64,000 bases of DNA. It comes from Margaritispora aquatica (taxonomy: Eukaryota; Ascomycota; Leotiomycetes; Helotiales; Discinellaceae). Where the stretch lies: positions 1,516,168 to 1,580,167 of the forward strand of contig VJWN01000011.1 in NCBI GenBank assembly GCA_007644065.1. Direction: 5' to 3'. The notes under the pieces are model-generated. The model was not told where the DNA came from. It did not search any database and saw nothing but the letters and a program-made list of their open reading frames with translations. The position numbers and the translations under genes are program-made. The number at the start of each line of letters is the position of its first letter. Within the stretch, counting starts at the first letter, position 1. Shown in pieces: positions 23,258 through 34,652 of the stretch.

Positions 23258-23694
23258 GAGCATGGCGAAATGAATCATAGCTACGCAAAAGACTCGTCAA
23301 TGCCAGTTACAAGACCTCAATACCATTATGTTCATATCCGTAGATACCAATCTTACGTAGAACATTATTAACAGTGAACTTAATGTCCATTTCATCAGTC
23401 AGGTTAATTTTCACACTGATATTCGTTCAAACTACACCAGGTAAGTTTTAGTGCACTCAAATTGTAGTGCATTTTCAGGCAAACTATTGGGTATCTCTGC
23501 AGTTCCTTGCCCATTCTGAAATCCATCTTCAAGAACCTTTTGCGCCAATAGCCAGTTTCATCTTTGCCATCGTCGTCCATGCCTTCGCCTAAAATTACAA
23601 TTATAAACAACAACTTCAAGCCACCATGGGAAAGCTAAATTGAGCTTCCTGAACTCCGATGCCCTTTTGACTGTATTGAATTTTAAACAAGGCT
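23258..23694. other. Convergent 3' intergenic region
   Basis: Lies between NPR2 and the Ser-rich gene that end towards each other. Nothing else seen. Confidence 0.5.
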
Positions 23695-24912
23695 CTATGC
23701 CTTGTCAATTTCTTTAATCTCGTCGTCATCTGGCTTCTCACCCTCGCCACCTTCACCCCAAGCCGAATTGCTGCGGCTCAATTTACCACCCGAGAACCCA
23801 TTTGAAACCTCTTTCGGACTCGCTAACGGACTACCAGGCACAGGAGCACCACCAATGCTTCCGCTGATGCTGTCATTTCTATTATGCCCAAAAAGGCCAC
23901 TTTTGACACTTCCACCATCGGCTGCAGCGGACTGCTTACCAGCGTAGTAACTGTTTCGCTCACTTGGGAGGGCAGGGGTGACTCCTGTTGCAGAATATAT
24001 GCTAGCTCGCTCATTCAGCCCGCCAACGTTGGCGCCAGTCTGGTGTCGAGACGGCGCATAGCTAGGATCGATGTTCGCACTCAGAACACTCAATGGTAAA
24101 CTTTCCCGACTGCCGCCAAACAAGGAAGATGGAGCAAGAGCACGAACTGAGGCATCTGTATCCATTGATCTTCTTCGGCGTCGCTTCGAGGAAGAAGCAA
24201 GTGTCAGAATAGAAGCGTTATCAGTAAGCATATTATTTGCTGTAGCTGTGCTATAAGTGGCGGGATGTCCACCACTGCTTCCTTGTGGGACCAGGTGGGC
24301 TGGGAGCGCAGTAGGAGGAGAGGTTGGAAATTGATGTGAAAAGTGTATACTGGCATTATTGGTATTATGGGCAGGAGCTGCTGTTGGAGCTACCGACTGT
24401 ATGGTCGTGAGAGTAGTAGTCAAGGAACGCACCGAAGGTGCAGGCGAAGAAAACGTGCTGTCGGCCCCCCTACCAGAACTAACACCACATCCGACGGTAT
24501 GGTTTGTTGCTTCTCCAGATGATGGCGCATGTGATGGTGCAGCCTCTGAATATGCTCTATCCGCATCTGTGGACGTAGCAGCGACTGACTTTTGGGTTCG
24601 TCCATCTAATGAAGACTGGAGGGATCTTCTGCTATGACTCAATGAGGAGGCGCTCAGAGAGCCGGTGGGGCCACTTGAGAGTGATTGATTCGCGTTTGCG
24701 TTGGAAGCAATACCATTCAAATGGCCGGATTGCGGGTATGGATTGTTGTTTTTGGAAAGCGTTCCCTTCTTCCCACTTTGCTTCAGCTGATATGTATTCC
24801 GCTTTGTGCTGGTTGTGCCCGACGCATCTGTAGTAGTGGAACCTCCCTTGAAGTTGGTAAGCTTCCTCATCCATGTGGAGAATGGACGTCGTCTTCCGGG
24901 TCGATCTGACAT
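23695..24912 (-). CDS. Ser-rich low-complexity protein of unknown function
   Basis: Single exon, 405 aa. Starts with a basic, tryptophan-containing N-terminus (RRRPFSTWMRKL, residues 7-18). The rest is dominated by Ser, Thr, Ala, Gly and Asn with a basic patch SSKRRRRRS in the middle, repeated SRxS/NS motifs that look like kinase targets, and an acidic tail ending DDDEIKEIDKA. No signal peptide or membrane segment is seen, so it is probably a disordered cytosolic or nuclear phosphoprotein. I do not recognise a domain. Codon use looks like its neighbours. The start at 24912 is the first ATG of the frame; a long leader with another open frame precedes it. Confidence 0.72.
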   Translation of the reverse strand: MSDRPGRRRPFSTWMRKLTNFKGGSTTTDASGTTSTKRNTYQLKQSGKKGTLSKNNNPYPQSGHLNGIASNANANQSLSSGPTGSLSASSLSHSRRSLQSSLDGRTQKSVAATSTDADRAYSEAAPSHAPSSGEATNHTVGCGVSSGRGADSTFSSPAPSVRSLTTTLTTIQSVAPTAAPAHNTNNASIHFSHQFPTSPPTALPAHLVPQGSSGGHPATYSTATANNMLTDNASILTLASSSKRRRRRSMDTDASVRALAPSSLFGGSRESLPLSVLSANIDPSYAPSRHQTGANVGGLNERASIYSATGVTPALPSERNSYYAGKQSAAADGGSVKSGLFGHNRNDSISGSIGGAPVPGSPLASPKEVSNGFSGGKLSRSNSAWGEGGEGEKPDDDEIKEIDKA

Positions 24913-25922
24913 ATCTGTTAGCTGAATGGTAGAATGAAGAAGTGGTGCAAAATGAGGTCAGAACGTGAAAGAGTTTCGCTTCGGGTGTTATCGAGGGTAG
25001 AAAGGGGACACAAAGTTAAAGATACGGGGGGAAGCTGAGGCTCTGATTTGCTTTGTTTTGCTGAGACTGATGCGCGTACCATGTGAAGTTTGTCCTTGTG
25101 CTTGTGTGTGCTGGATAGCCTCAGATGTAGCCGTAGTCGTCGCCATTGTGGTATTCGAGAGAGTGTTTGCTTTCGATAAAGAGGCACGAGATGGGCGTGG
25201 AAGACCGAACAAAGATCCTTGATCTGAAGATAGGGTAGTAGTAACAATTGTGAGGCTGAGCTTTGGACCTGCTTCCTGGAAATTGTGAATACTTGGGACA
25301 GGACTGACTAGCGGTAAGTTGGAACTCGTGTTCGAATGGAGAGGCGGATTTGGCTCTGGTACTGGCTTCTGCTGCTTCGTAGTTTTGAATATGTAGATAA
25401 AGGGAAGTGATTGAGAGTCTGTTGATGGGAATTGGAAGAGGGTACCGAGTTGAATAGAGTAGTAGGTAAGGTAGAGTGTAAAAGCTCCGGTTGTATGGTA
25501 CGGGTATTGTGATATTTCCGGTAGCCGTACGAAGGTGATCGTATTGCGCAGGTCGGCATTCGCATTCATCCCCCGATATTACAGCCTCGTCTACTTAGGT
25601 AGGGTAAGGTAAGGTAAGGGAGGAAGGGAAGGGTATGGTATCACGTGCTAACTCCAGCCTTGTCTTGCCTTGTGCTGTGCTTGTGCCGCCCATGTCCTTG
25701 TGCATCCCATCATGGTCATGGTCGGTCATGGTGGGTAAAATAAATTTTCCACTTTAAACCCCTCATCCTCACACTCTCACACACCCTCTTTCGTCCTCAC
25801 TGCCCAGTTCCAACAAAATATCAGTGCCCGACCTGATCTCAATTGACCTACCCACTCGAATTGCTCGATTAAATTCCGACTTGCAATTCGATCCCTCCTA
25901 TAATTCTTCACTAGGAGTTCCA

Positions 25923-25955
25923 ATGTCGATGAATCGTGTCTGGAGTATACTCTGA
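25923..25955 (+). promoter_or_regulatory. Short upstream ORF before AdoMetDC
   Basis: Ten codons plus stop (MSMNRVWSIL), about 630 bases before the main start. It matters only if transcription starts this far upstream, which the sequence does not prove. Confidence 0.3.
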
Positions 25956-26055
25956 AGTTCAAAACCTCTTCCAACACATTCACAGGAACAGCGTCTCTTT
26001 TGACACTGGCCTGTGATTGTCTTCAGCCAACCTTCAATTTCTTCTCACCCACCCT

Positions 26056-26231
26056 ATGAGCACCAAAGACCTTCTTAGATTTCTCTCAAAGCCAGCCAAG
26101 TGAGTCTGCCGAAGCAAAGGAGGACTACTTTCTGACTTGAACGTACACTGTGATGGGCTCTTGGCTAACGCACAAGTAAAGGCCTCGATAGCACCAGCCA
26201 CGCCCCCATACAAATTTACTTTATCAAATAA
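26056..26231 (+). promoter_or_regulatory. Candidate spliced upstream ORF before AdoMetDC
   Basis: An ATG at 26056 opens a 15-codon frame ending TGA at 26101-26103. The TGA overlaps a strong donor (GTGAGT at 26100), and a GCTAAC branch site at 26164 is followed by AAG at 26174-26176. Splicing 26100-26176 would remove the stop and lengthen the frame to 32 codons ending at 26231. Beyond that stop the same frame stays open to 26360. Control of AdoMetDC translation by upstream ORFs is well known in plants and mammals; here it is inference. Confidence 0.4.
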
Positions 26232-26549
26232 ACAGATAAACCTCATCTGTTAGACCCGCTACCTACACACGGTATCGGCTTCTACCAGATCGAGGACAAC
26301 ACAAGCAACATTCCCTCCGCAAAGGACTTTTTCATCCCGCTCTGCACTCGGCCTCCATAATATAAACCAAGACAACTTCGCACACAACGTATTTAGCTGG
26401 CCTTGCCAGCACTCGAAACACCAGTGGTCCCGTGGGCCTACTCTTCTCGAGCAAAACAAACTCGCTTGAGGGTAGCTAGTGCTTCACAGTACTTGTAACA
26501 CTCAGTCCAAACCTCCAAGTGTTCACCAGCAACTCGACACGAAATAGTT

Positions 26550-28133
26550 ATGGTGAACTCTACTATCCCTCCCGAATATACATTTTCGCCCTCCGAGGCT
26601 ACTCCACAGCTTACGATCAATCGTGAGGCTACGATTGACCTAGACAGTAGCAATGCTTTCGAAGGGCCAGAGAAGCTCCTAGAGGTATGGTTTGCACCTG
26701 CTCCAGAGAATCTGCCCGCTGGCACCAAGAAAAATGGATTGAAAGTTGTCTCAGCAGAGACCTGGAAGGAGATGCTGGACCTGGTCAACTGTAAGGTTCT
26801 ATCTGTGGTGGAATCTGAGCATGTTGATGCCTACCTCTTATCCGAATCGAGCATGTTTGTCTTCCCACACAAACTGATCTTGAAAACTTGTGGAACTACC
26901 ACCCTTTTGTTGGGTATCCGCCGTATCTTGAGGATTGCTGCTGTCTATGCTGGCTTTCCTACACTGAACTCCGCTTCATTGGCTGGGGTCAAGGTAGCAG
27001 CGACACCATATCGTGTGTTCTACAGTCGCAAGAACTTTTTATTTCCAGACAAACAACTTGGACCACACCGTAGCTGGAAAGACGAAGTGAAGTATCTCGA
27101 TGATAATTTCAGTGGTGGAAGTGCATACATGGTGGGCAAGATGAATGGTGATCATTGGTACCTTTACTTGACCTCTCCCAACACATCTCTTACACCACCA
27201 AAGACTCCAGACAACGAACGAGTCCCCACTGAGACAAAGATTCTAAATATACCACTTGGATTCGGCCAAAAGTTGCCTGAAGGGGACGATGAGACTCTTG
27301 AAATTCTAATGACTGATCTTGACCAAGAGAACGCCAAGCAATTCTACCTAGAAAACGCAAGTGCCGTTGCAGAGGGAAAGTATCTGGCAAGAGCACAGCA
27401 AGCACGTAAGGATGCTGCTGACAGTCTAGGTAAATTAAGCGAGGTCAACATGACCAATTCTACCTTGAGTGGAACAACAGCTGGTAGTTTGGAAAACAAC
27501 GACGAGACTTTCGATGTCTTCAGCCACACTTCTTCGGACAATGGAGTTTTGACACCTGTCGACGGTGTAGATACTCCACAAGAAAGTACCGAAGGCCACG
27601 CTCTTGGAACTGTTGTATCTGATACCTGCGGCCTCTCGGATGTGTACCCAACATCGCGTTATCCAGATGCCCGTGTTGATGCGTATTTGTTCTCTCCATG
27701 TGGATTCTCTGCCAACGGAGTCATTCCTGCTCCTGACCAGGCTGGTTCAGCTACGCATTATTTCACCGTCCATGTTACACCAGAACCTCAATGTTCATAT
27801 GCATCATTCGAAACAAATGTCCCAGGTCGACAGACTGGCCGTGAGACTTGTGAAGTTATTGCTCATGTAGTCGATATCTTCAAGCCTGGACGGTTCAGTG
27901 TTACTCTTTTCGAGGCCAGGGCAAACTCGATGGAAGCAAGGGAGCTGATTGGTGCAGCTGCTGAGGAGGAGACCAAAGCGGCTGCTTTGAGAAGTATGAA
28001 GATGGAGAAAATCAGCGGATACCGGCGAGTGGAGAGGATTGTGCACGAATTTGATGGTTACGATCTAGTGTTCCGGTTTTATGAGCGCGAAGGATGGCTG
28101 GGAGGTGGACCACGACTAGGAGAGGTTGATTGA
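26550..28133 (+). CDS. SPE2: S-adenosylmethionine decarboxylase proenzyme
   Basis: Single exon, 527 aa. It makes decarboxylated SAM, the aminopropyl donor for spermidine and spermine. The self-cleaving pyruvoyl site is visible in LLSESSMFVF, with cleavage before Ser100, and the catalytic Cys lies in LKTCGTTT (about residue 114). AFEGPEKLLEVWF near the N-terminus, YSRKNFLFPD, and HVTPEPQCSYASFETN in the second half are also signatures. It is about 130 residues longer than yeast Spe2; the extra sequence is a polar Ser/Thr/Asp insertion between about 270 and 340, common in filamentous fungi. An unusually long leader with upstream ORFs precedes it. Confidence 0.95.
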   Translation: MVNSTIPPEYTFSPSEATPQLTINREATIDLDSSNAFEGPEKLLEVWFAPAPENLPAGTKKNGLKVVSAETWKEMLDLVNCKVLSVVESEHVDAYLLSESSMFVFPHKLILKTCGTTTLLLGIRRILRIAAVYAGFPTLNSASLAGVKVAATPYRVFYSRKNFLFPDKQLGPHRSWKDEVKYLDDNFSGGSAYMVGKMNGDHWYLYLTSPNTSLTPPKTPDNERVPTETKILNIPLGFGQKLPEGDDETLEILMTDLDQENAKQFYLENASAVAEGKYLARAQQARKDAADSLGKLSEVNMTNSTLSGTTAGSLENNDETFDVFSHTSSDNGVLTPVDGVDTPQESTEGHALGTVVSDTCGLSDVYPTSRYPDARVDAYLFSPCGFSANGVIPAPDQAGSATHYFTVHVTPEPQCSYASFETNVPGRQTGRETCEVIAHVVDIFKPGRFSVTLFEARANSMEARELIGAAAEEETKAAALRSMKMEKISGYRRVERIVHEFDGYDLVFRFYEREGWLGGGPRLGEVD

Positions 28134-29935
28134 TATAGATTGATGCTTGTTGGCCTTTGTGATTTTGGTGGGATGACCTTTTCTCTGACCTTACCACCAG
28201 CTTGTTAGCATAAACACTCTTTTTTGAATCAATTCTTGATATTAGCATATCATTATTTATCATAACCATGATATTATCACATACGGTCTTCGCTCGAAAG
28301 TTGATGACTTGATCTTGTTGATATCTCTTTAATAGTCAGTGGTTGAGAGAGAAAGAATATAGTAGAAATGACTGTGGGTTTTATTCTGTCCCTTAAAGAT
28401 ACCGTGCATTGTGGACCGTGATATTGGGACTATTTAATGATGTTGCATATACACTTTCACACACAGACACACAGAGAAGATACTGTCCACAGCATTTAAC
28501 TTGCTAGGCGAAGGCCAACTGAGCCAAATCAACCCTAGATACCAGACTGGTCCTCAATAAATATTTGCCCTGACCACCCAGTTATTGCTTGACTGCCACA
28601 TAGTAATGCAATAACCCATATCATCTCTCGGTTCTCATGGATGCAAGGATTTAGAAATAACCTATTCACCCTTCCTTGCCCTTTTCTCAGCTTCCCTCTA
28701 GCTTTTGCCTTTGAGAACGGTGTGCTCGCTATTGTAATCTTCGTTTGAAGCTGCTTGATATGATAATCTTTGTGAGCTCTTTTTTACTACAAATCTATCT
28801 GTACCATTGAATTGAGAAAGATAAATGCGAAGCACATTGAACTATTTCTTTGCTATTTATGCTCCAAGGTTGTAAAGTTTCAGGTATTATTTCCTAGCTA
28901 CTAAATTTTCATTAGTAGCACTCGACATTGATATCCAGTAACCGTGAATGACTGTCTTTCTCCAGATTTCCCATGATCGACATAGAGAAATGGCGAGTGC
29001 AATTTCATAATCACGAAGGTGATCGGTCTGAATAGGCTCAAAAAGAGCTTGTGATAAGCAAACGTGATTTATTCCCTGGATTATCACACCAGCCTCACCG
29101 AGTACACATTTGACGCCAATGATCGCCTTGAGGCTTGCAAAAGGCTTGTTCTTATTAAGGCTAGAAGCCACTACCGCTATATACGGACTAGGAAGAGCCT
29201 CCCGATCAACGCTGGGTTCTTGAATCTATTGCTTCACAAATGAGAGGCTCGTGTAAGTTCCGAGGCATCGTAAAATCTACTGAAGTGCTTGCACAATATT
29301 TTTCACGCAGGTCTTGCAAGCTTACACGTGGTATGGTGAGCTTGCTGTATTGTAATTAATAGACTTACATGTCATCAGAAGGCGAGGTCTGGATCATGAA
29401 TCGAAGCCGTATCCGTAGGAGGGAATTTCCGAGAAACAACCACATGCATCAAAAAAATTTGATGCCTTGACATTCCGAACTTCTTAAAGTATCATTCAAG
29501 GCTAGTGCAGAGCTCTACAGTGATTTTGGAAGATTCATGCTCTGCTAAATAAACAAATGTAGCTGAGAACTTGAGATAGCAATAAAATAAACTTATGAGT
29601 AAGAAATCGAAACTCCATGAATGTGAATACATAGATCCAGTCAGTTCATTATACTAGTAGCCTACCTGGTTAGATATGTTCTGGGGTTTAACTTTACAAA
29701 TCTGTGTATTGTAATTCATATATCGAAAAAGTGAACCTAACCTCAGTGACAATCTTCTTGGGGAAACCGAATTTAACATCTTCATGGCAAAAATGAGCAG
29801 GAAGTATAGGATTCATTCAGCATAGACTATATGAGCTGTTATTAACTTATACTAGCATACACTTGATCAACCGGGACGTCGTGTGCTTCTCAGTATCCTG
29901 CTGCACTGTCATCTTCGACCACTACAACAGGTTTA
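28134..29935. other. 1.8 kb gene-free region between convergent genes
   Basis: AT-rich compared with its neighbours. A 94-codon minus-strand frame at 29171-28887 was considered and not called. No repeat, RNA gene or TE relic is recognisable. It marks the border between housekeeping genes on the left and the accessory block on the right. Confidence 0.5.
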
Positions 29936-32415
29936 TCAAAAGTGACCTCCAAAATTCTCCAAGTGTAGGCTGTCCAAAAATCCTTCTTTGGAATCCGAAT
30001 TCGCTTCTCCTACATCTTCAGGGCGGTAATCACTCCATGCGTCATATGCAAATATGCCTTTCGAAGACATAAAGCCAAAATCTGGTGTCAGATCTTGCAT
30101 CAACTCATCGTCAAAATTCATGCCCATCGGCATATCAAATTGCATTGCCGGCTGATCGCTTGACCACGTGTATGGAGCCATCTGGTTTACAGAAGGCACA
30201 ATCACCATGCCATTCAATTCCGAGGGTATGCGTGTGTTCAGTTCTGGTATTCCAATATTTCGTTTGCTAGGTATTGTTGCTGTGGAAGGATGATTAGTGT
30301 TGTCTAAGCATTCATTTGCTCCTTTCGCATTTGGTTCCCCGTCTATTCCAAGCCGACTCTTCAAGCGCATAACGAATCCTGGAGCCTCAAGTCCTGGCAT
30401 ATCTCTTACTCTCATTGCCCAAGCTTTCATTGTAAGACTGGCAACTGCCGTATGTAATGCACTATTCCCAGGCTTGTTCATAGGACTTAGCTGTCCGGCC
30501 ATTTTTCGCTTCTCATAGTGATCGTTCAGAATCTTCCATGCCCTATCTACTAGGGGTCCTACAGTCCTTTCCCTGAGAGCAACGAGAAGATAGACGTGAG
30601 CAGGAAACGGGAAGTTCGTAGAGATATGCCAAAGGAATCGCCCAAGACTCGGAGCTCCCAGCATAGCATTGTGGGCTTCCATCATTTGAAGAGAGAGGAT
30701 GAAGAGCCGGTCCTTTTCTGAAGAAGATAATATTGACGCATTGGCGTAGGGAGCTCGAGGACCCATTGAAAGCTTGGCTATAGCCGAGCGCATCATTAGC
30801 GAAGAAAGAAGATGTAGTGGTATGCTCAGGTCACAAAATTGAGAGTAACGTTCTGAAAGCTGGTTTTGAAGAGCCGAGATTGCTCTATCCTTTTCCGTCA
30901 ATGTCTCGCCAACTTTTCCTTCTCTAACTCCTCGGAGGACGTTGACAAGATCGCAACGCTGTAAGACGTAGACCATTTCTGTTATGCCTTTGGCTTCTCT
31001 TGGTGGCTCCTTCATATCGAGAAAGAGATCTGAGTCATTAACATTGAGGGGTGTCTTCGTGGTCCATATGTAGTTCAGTACAGAGCTGCCTACCCCTGAA
31101 AGCTCAGATACTCGGCTGTCTAAGAACACTATCTGGAACCAAAGACGTCGACGCATTTCAGTCTCGAATGGCGGGAGCGCATATGTTGTGCCATCGTAAT
31201 TTAGACCCATTCTCTGGGCGATACGAACGGCGATACCGGTGAGGCAGAAATGTGCTCGTGGATCGATGGAGAAGTTTAAGCATGAGATCTGAAACCATTA
31301 GCACGCCTTAATTACTATGCAGTGAGACATTACGTGGACGAAAACCTACCAAATATAGTACGAAAGCTTGCAGTATCGTCATGTCTGATGAACGAAGCAA
31401 GCCGGCCCTAGAAAGCGCCTGACGACATCCATTCTGGTACCGTGCGAGGAGTATCTGTCTTTCCTCCCCGAAGACTGACATGCACTCTGGCTCGGTCAGA
31501 GAAGTTACTGCAGTCGAATATATTCCAAACATCAAAGCCTCCATGTCTTTTGGAACATTGTCTAGGTCGGCACTCGCCTCGAGCACCCGCTGTTGTATTG
31601 TTGGTGCGTGGAAGATTTTGATAAGCGGGCTTACGTTGTCGAGAAAAAACTGCCATAAACGAAAGACGTGCACAGGAGATGGGTGCAGTTCAAATAGTGA
31701 GTCGGATGAAGGTGTAGAGAGGAAGAAGTCAGTTCCATCGGGATTGATAGCATCGTAGGCTTTCATGATAGGTGTTTCAAGTGTTTCCTCGTCAGAAGAT
31801 GCCTGCAATAGCTCCTCTGCATCACGAAACTGGGCAAATATTAGGAACATGTTGACATATCAGAGCTTGCAATCTACCTCTTCGCTAAATCCTCGGTTCA
31901 AATTGCTGATCGAAGTTAGCCTATGTTCTGAACAAGCTCTGGACCTAAGCTTACTTCTTGACATGCTTCAAGCTCTGTCGAATGGCAAGTGATCTCACAG
32001 CATCAGAGCGTGGCTGAAGAGGCAAAAGAGGCGTCTGGATCTCATGTCGGTGTCCAGGACCTGCAAGCGACTCCTTGCTCGAGCTTATAGACACCGGCAC
32101 ACCCTCCTCGTTGTTGATTGCATCGATGTCGGCACCATATCGTCGCAAATGGTCCTCATATCTTCTTAGCCGGGCAAGTAATTCCGCTTCGGGAAATCGT
32201 TTCTTGCGTCGCTTAGGAGGTAGCATTGCTGAGGAAATACATTGGACATGTGCTTTTGTGCAGTTTGCACATGGCTCGTTGCGGTCACATTTTACTTTGC
32301 GCTGCTGGCAAAGCACACAAGGATGCTTTCGGCGAAGATACTCCACGGACGGGGGTGGGCCGTCGACTGGAGATTGTGATTGACTCTGAATCTGAAGTTG
32401 ACCTTTGGTTGCCAT
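29936..32415 (-). CDS. Zn2Cys6 fungal transcription factor with fungal_trans domain
   Basis: Four exons on the minus strand: 32415-31955, 31905-31878 (28 bases), 31829-31350, 31288-29936; 773 aa. Zinc cluster Cys33, 36, 43, 49, 52, 59 (CX2CX6CX5CX2CX6C), followed by a basic PPKRRKKRFPE linker and a short coiled-coil LLARLRRYEDHLRRYG. The middle part has the PF04082 features HPSPVHVFRLWQFFLDNVSPLIKIFHAP, LTGIAVRIAQRMGLN and the EMRRRLWFQIVFLDSR motif. The 28-base exon is bounded by good GTAAGC/GTAGAT donors and was placed because it keeps the frame (ends SEE, then FRDAEELLQ). Family members of this layout often regulate specialised metabolism; no cluster is obvious beside it. Confidence 0.9.
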
Positions 32416-33047
32416 CGCTTACTAGCGAGCTACACCAAGCCAAGACTGCAGGTACTTTCAAGAGTCTAGTGGAGTTGTAAATCAAATCGCGGTCGTTAAG
32501 ATGGTAGCCCTTGGATGCCGAATTTCAGACAGTGAACACCTACAAACAGCAGACCAGCATACTGAGTCTCAGTATAAAAACGGATCATGTAAACCACAAC
32601 ATAAGTTCTTGATTTTCGGTGCAGTCATAGGAATTATGTTCGAACTATGCGAGATTTCGGAAGATTCAAATATGCGAAGCGGCCATCCTCGGAGTTGCGC
32701 AATATAGAAATATCCGAGCTTCGAAGTAAGCCTCAAGGACTTAGCGCGTTCTTATTGGTACACCCGGGTTTCAATTGAGCCTTACTCAGCGGATGAAGTA
32801 AATGCAATCAATACCAAAACAAAATAAGATAATATGATCCTTTAACTCCACCGATGCAACCGGAATATAAAATGGCAGAAACCCATAATGGTCAGGAACT
32901 TCGACATAGCAGTAGTATTACTCTAAGCTTTCAAGTCACTCACTTCCCTAGACTATTGCCAGAACGCCAACCAATGCAATGTCCAGTCAAAACAAAAACA
33001 TGAAGAATTGCTAAATGTGTCCAACACATCGCCATTCTAAACAAAAA
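32416..33047. other. Intergenic region, promoter of the regulator gene
   Basis: The left part is the promoter of the Zn2Cys6 gene, the right part the 3' end of the YTP1-like gene. No gene seen. Confidence 0.5.
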
Positions 33048-34652
33048 TCAAGTGACTCTCGTTTCGTTATTCTTTCCTAGCGTGCTGGGACTCTCCGGCC
33101 CCTCATCATCACTCATCAATCCCTCTAGCTCAAACTCCTCTGCCTCCCTAATCTGTCTGGAAGCGGTCTGTCTTGTATGTCCGTTCATTCGTGGAAGTCT
33201 CTCCGGACGTTCGTCGTCTTTCGACGGCTCCGCAGGCATCGAGTTGACTGCATATAAGTGAAGGAGCATGTTGGTAAACAAGAAGATCAAGAAAGCAAAA
33301 GAATACAAAACCAACACGTAGGAAACGTGAGTGATTCCTGCATCAGAGATTAATTGCATTTGCTCTTCCGTAGCTCCCATGAACAAGAAGCCAGATCCAC
33401 ATAATAGCTATAAAGGTTAGAAAAATGATTGAGGGGCCGGGAAAATACGTACAAAAGGAGTGATGTATTGCCAGCTGCTTGCGTCTCCATCTGGAGAGAT
33501 TGTGTTTGCGTCTTTGAGAACAAAGGCAACCTCGATGATCCGTGACAATCCTGCTGCCATCAAAGAGTACCCAAAAACTACATGCACCATAGTACTGAGG
33601 GGAAGATGCTGAGGATGACCAGACATAGCCCAACCAGTGATGAATATCACAAATCCAGGAATGACATTCCTCTTTGGTGTTCCATCACGCTTTCGACTCA
33701 GCCATACTCCAGTCAGGCCAGCACACCACCATATCACACCCATTGTGGTATGCTGAATATCGTTCGCTACCCAAGCACCACCCCATCTATGCTCCGTGAA
33801 AGTATTGACACAACCCCAAGCTGCAATAATCGCCGAGTCGAAGAATTCTTGGGATCGCCCAGTCCGCTTCAGCCATGCTTGTCCAACCAGCATAGCGATT
33901 AGTAGGAGAATTCCGTATCCAATGAATGCGCTACCCATAATGAAATGTGCAAGACATTGTCCAAGATGATCCTCCCGGCAGAAGCCCAAAGCAGTTATTC
34001 CCCCAAACAGCATTTGCACCCAAGCAGCAACTGGCATAGCCTTTCCAAGAATTCCGTGTCCAATTACGGCAACCTTCCGAATCTTCCCATGAAAGCCTTT
34101 GGTAATATGGAATTTGAGGTAGATCCCGAATACCACTTGCACAGCCAGCATTAACATCAACCAATTTGAGAATGAAGTGTGTACATTTTTCGCGAACGTT
34201 CGACCCTTATGCATATGCCCGAGAAAGTATGCGACAACAGCGATGATGGTCCCGAGGACTTGAACTGGCACATGCCATCGATTCCTGGTCATCTATTCGA
34301 GGTATAATTAGAACTGGGCATGAATGAGTTCTGGAAAACGCAATCATACCCCTAAAACCATTCCTGTAGGAAAAATGATGCCAAATGATAGCATCATCAG
34401 TAGTATATGAACCCATAATGTCGCGTCCTGCTCAATTGGATAATTAGTCAGAATGTGCCTCGAATATGAGTATTTAGTTTGGCTGGTCTTTTCCAAGTCC
34501 AATAGGTTCCTTACCAGTGGTTCTGCGCTCACATATTCCCCTTGTGCAACTTTTGACATGTCGTGGCCGTGTGCTTCTGCTGTATCTGCCGTCAAAAGTA
34601 TGCCAACCGACAGCGCCATCAAGATGTTCCTCCCGAAGATCGGAGTCGCCAT
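33048..34652 (-). CDS. YTP1-like multi-pass membrane protein
   Basis: Exons on the minus strand: 34652-34515, 34430-34350, 34292-33453, 33407-33048; 472 aa. An N-terminal signal-like segment is followed by about ten hydrophobic segments; the DUF2427/YTP1 signatures are LWVHILLMMLSFGIIFPTGMV, FLGHMHKG, FKFHITKGF-like region, HCLAHFIMGSAFIGYG and HRWGGAWVANDIQHTTMG. His-rich membrane helices resemble cytochrome b561-type proteins. The cytosolic tail is acidic and phospho-prone (ELEGLMSDDEGPESPS). Function of YTP1 is unknown. The first intron (34431-34514) is 84 bases, stop-free and in frame; its acceptor is a GAGCAG (NAGNAG) so one Gln may be included or skipped. Confidence 0.88.

Larger units (their letters stand above)
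24913..26549. promoter_or_regulatory. Long divergent promoter and leaders, Ser-rich gene and AdoMetDC
   Basis: 1.6 kb between two start codons facing apart. A GGTAA-type short repeat lies near 25600-25620, and a TC/CA-rich block at 25750-25800. On the minus strand a 193-codon frame (25569-24988) lies in the putative leader of the Ser-rich gene; it has no family signature. On the plus strand several upstream ORFs precede AdoMetDC (see next entries). Confidence 0.55.

Noticed and set aside
28887..29171. 94-codon minus-strand frame in the 1.8 kb gap
   Set aside because: Looks somewhat protein-like but no domain is recognisable, and no flanking exons with good splice sites extend it.
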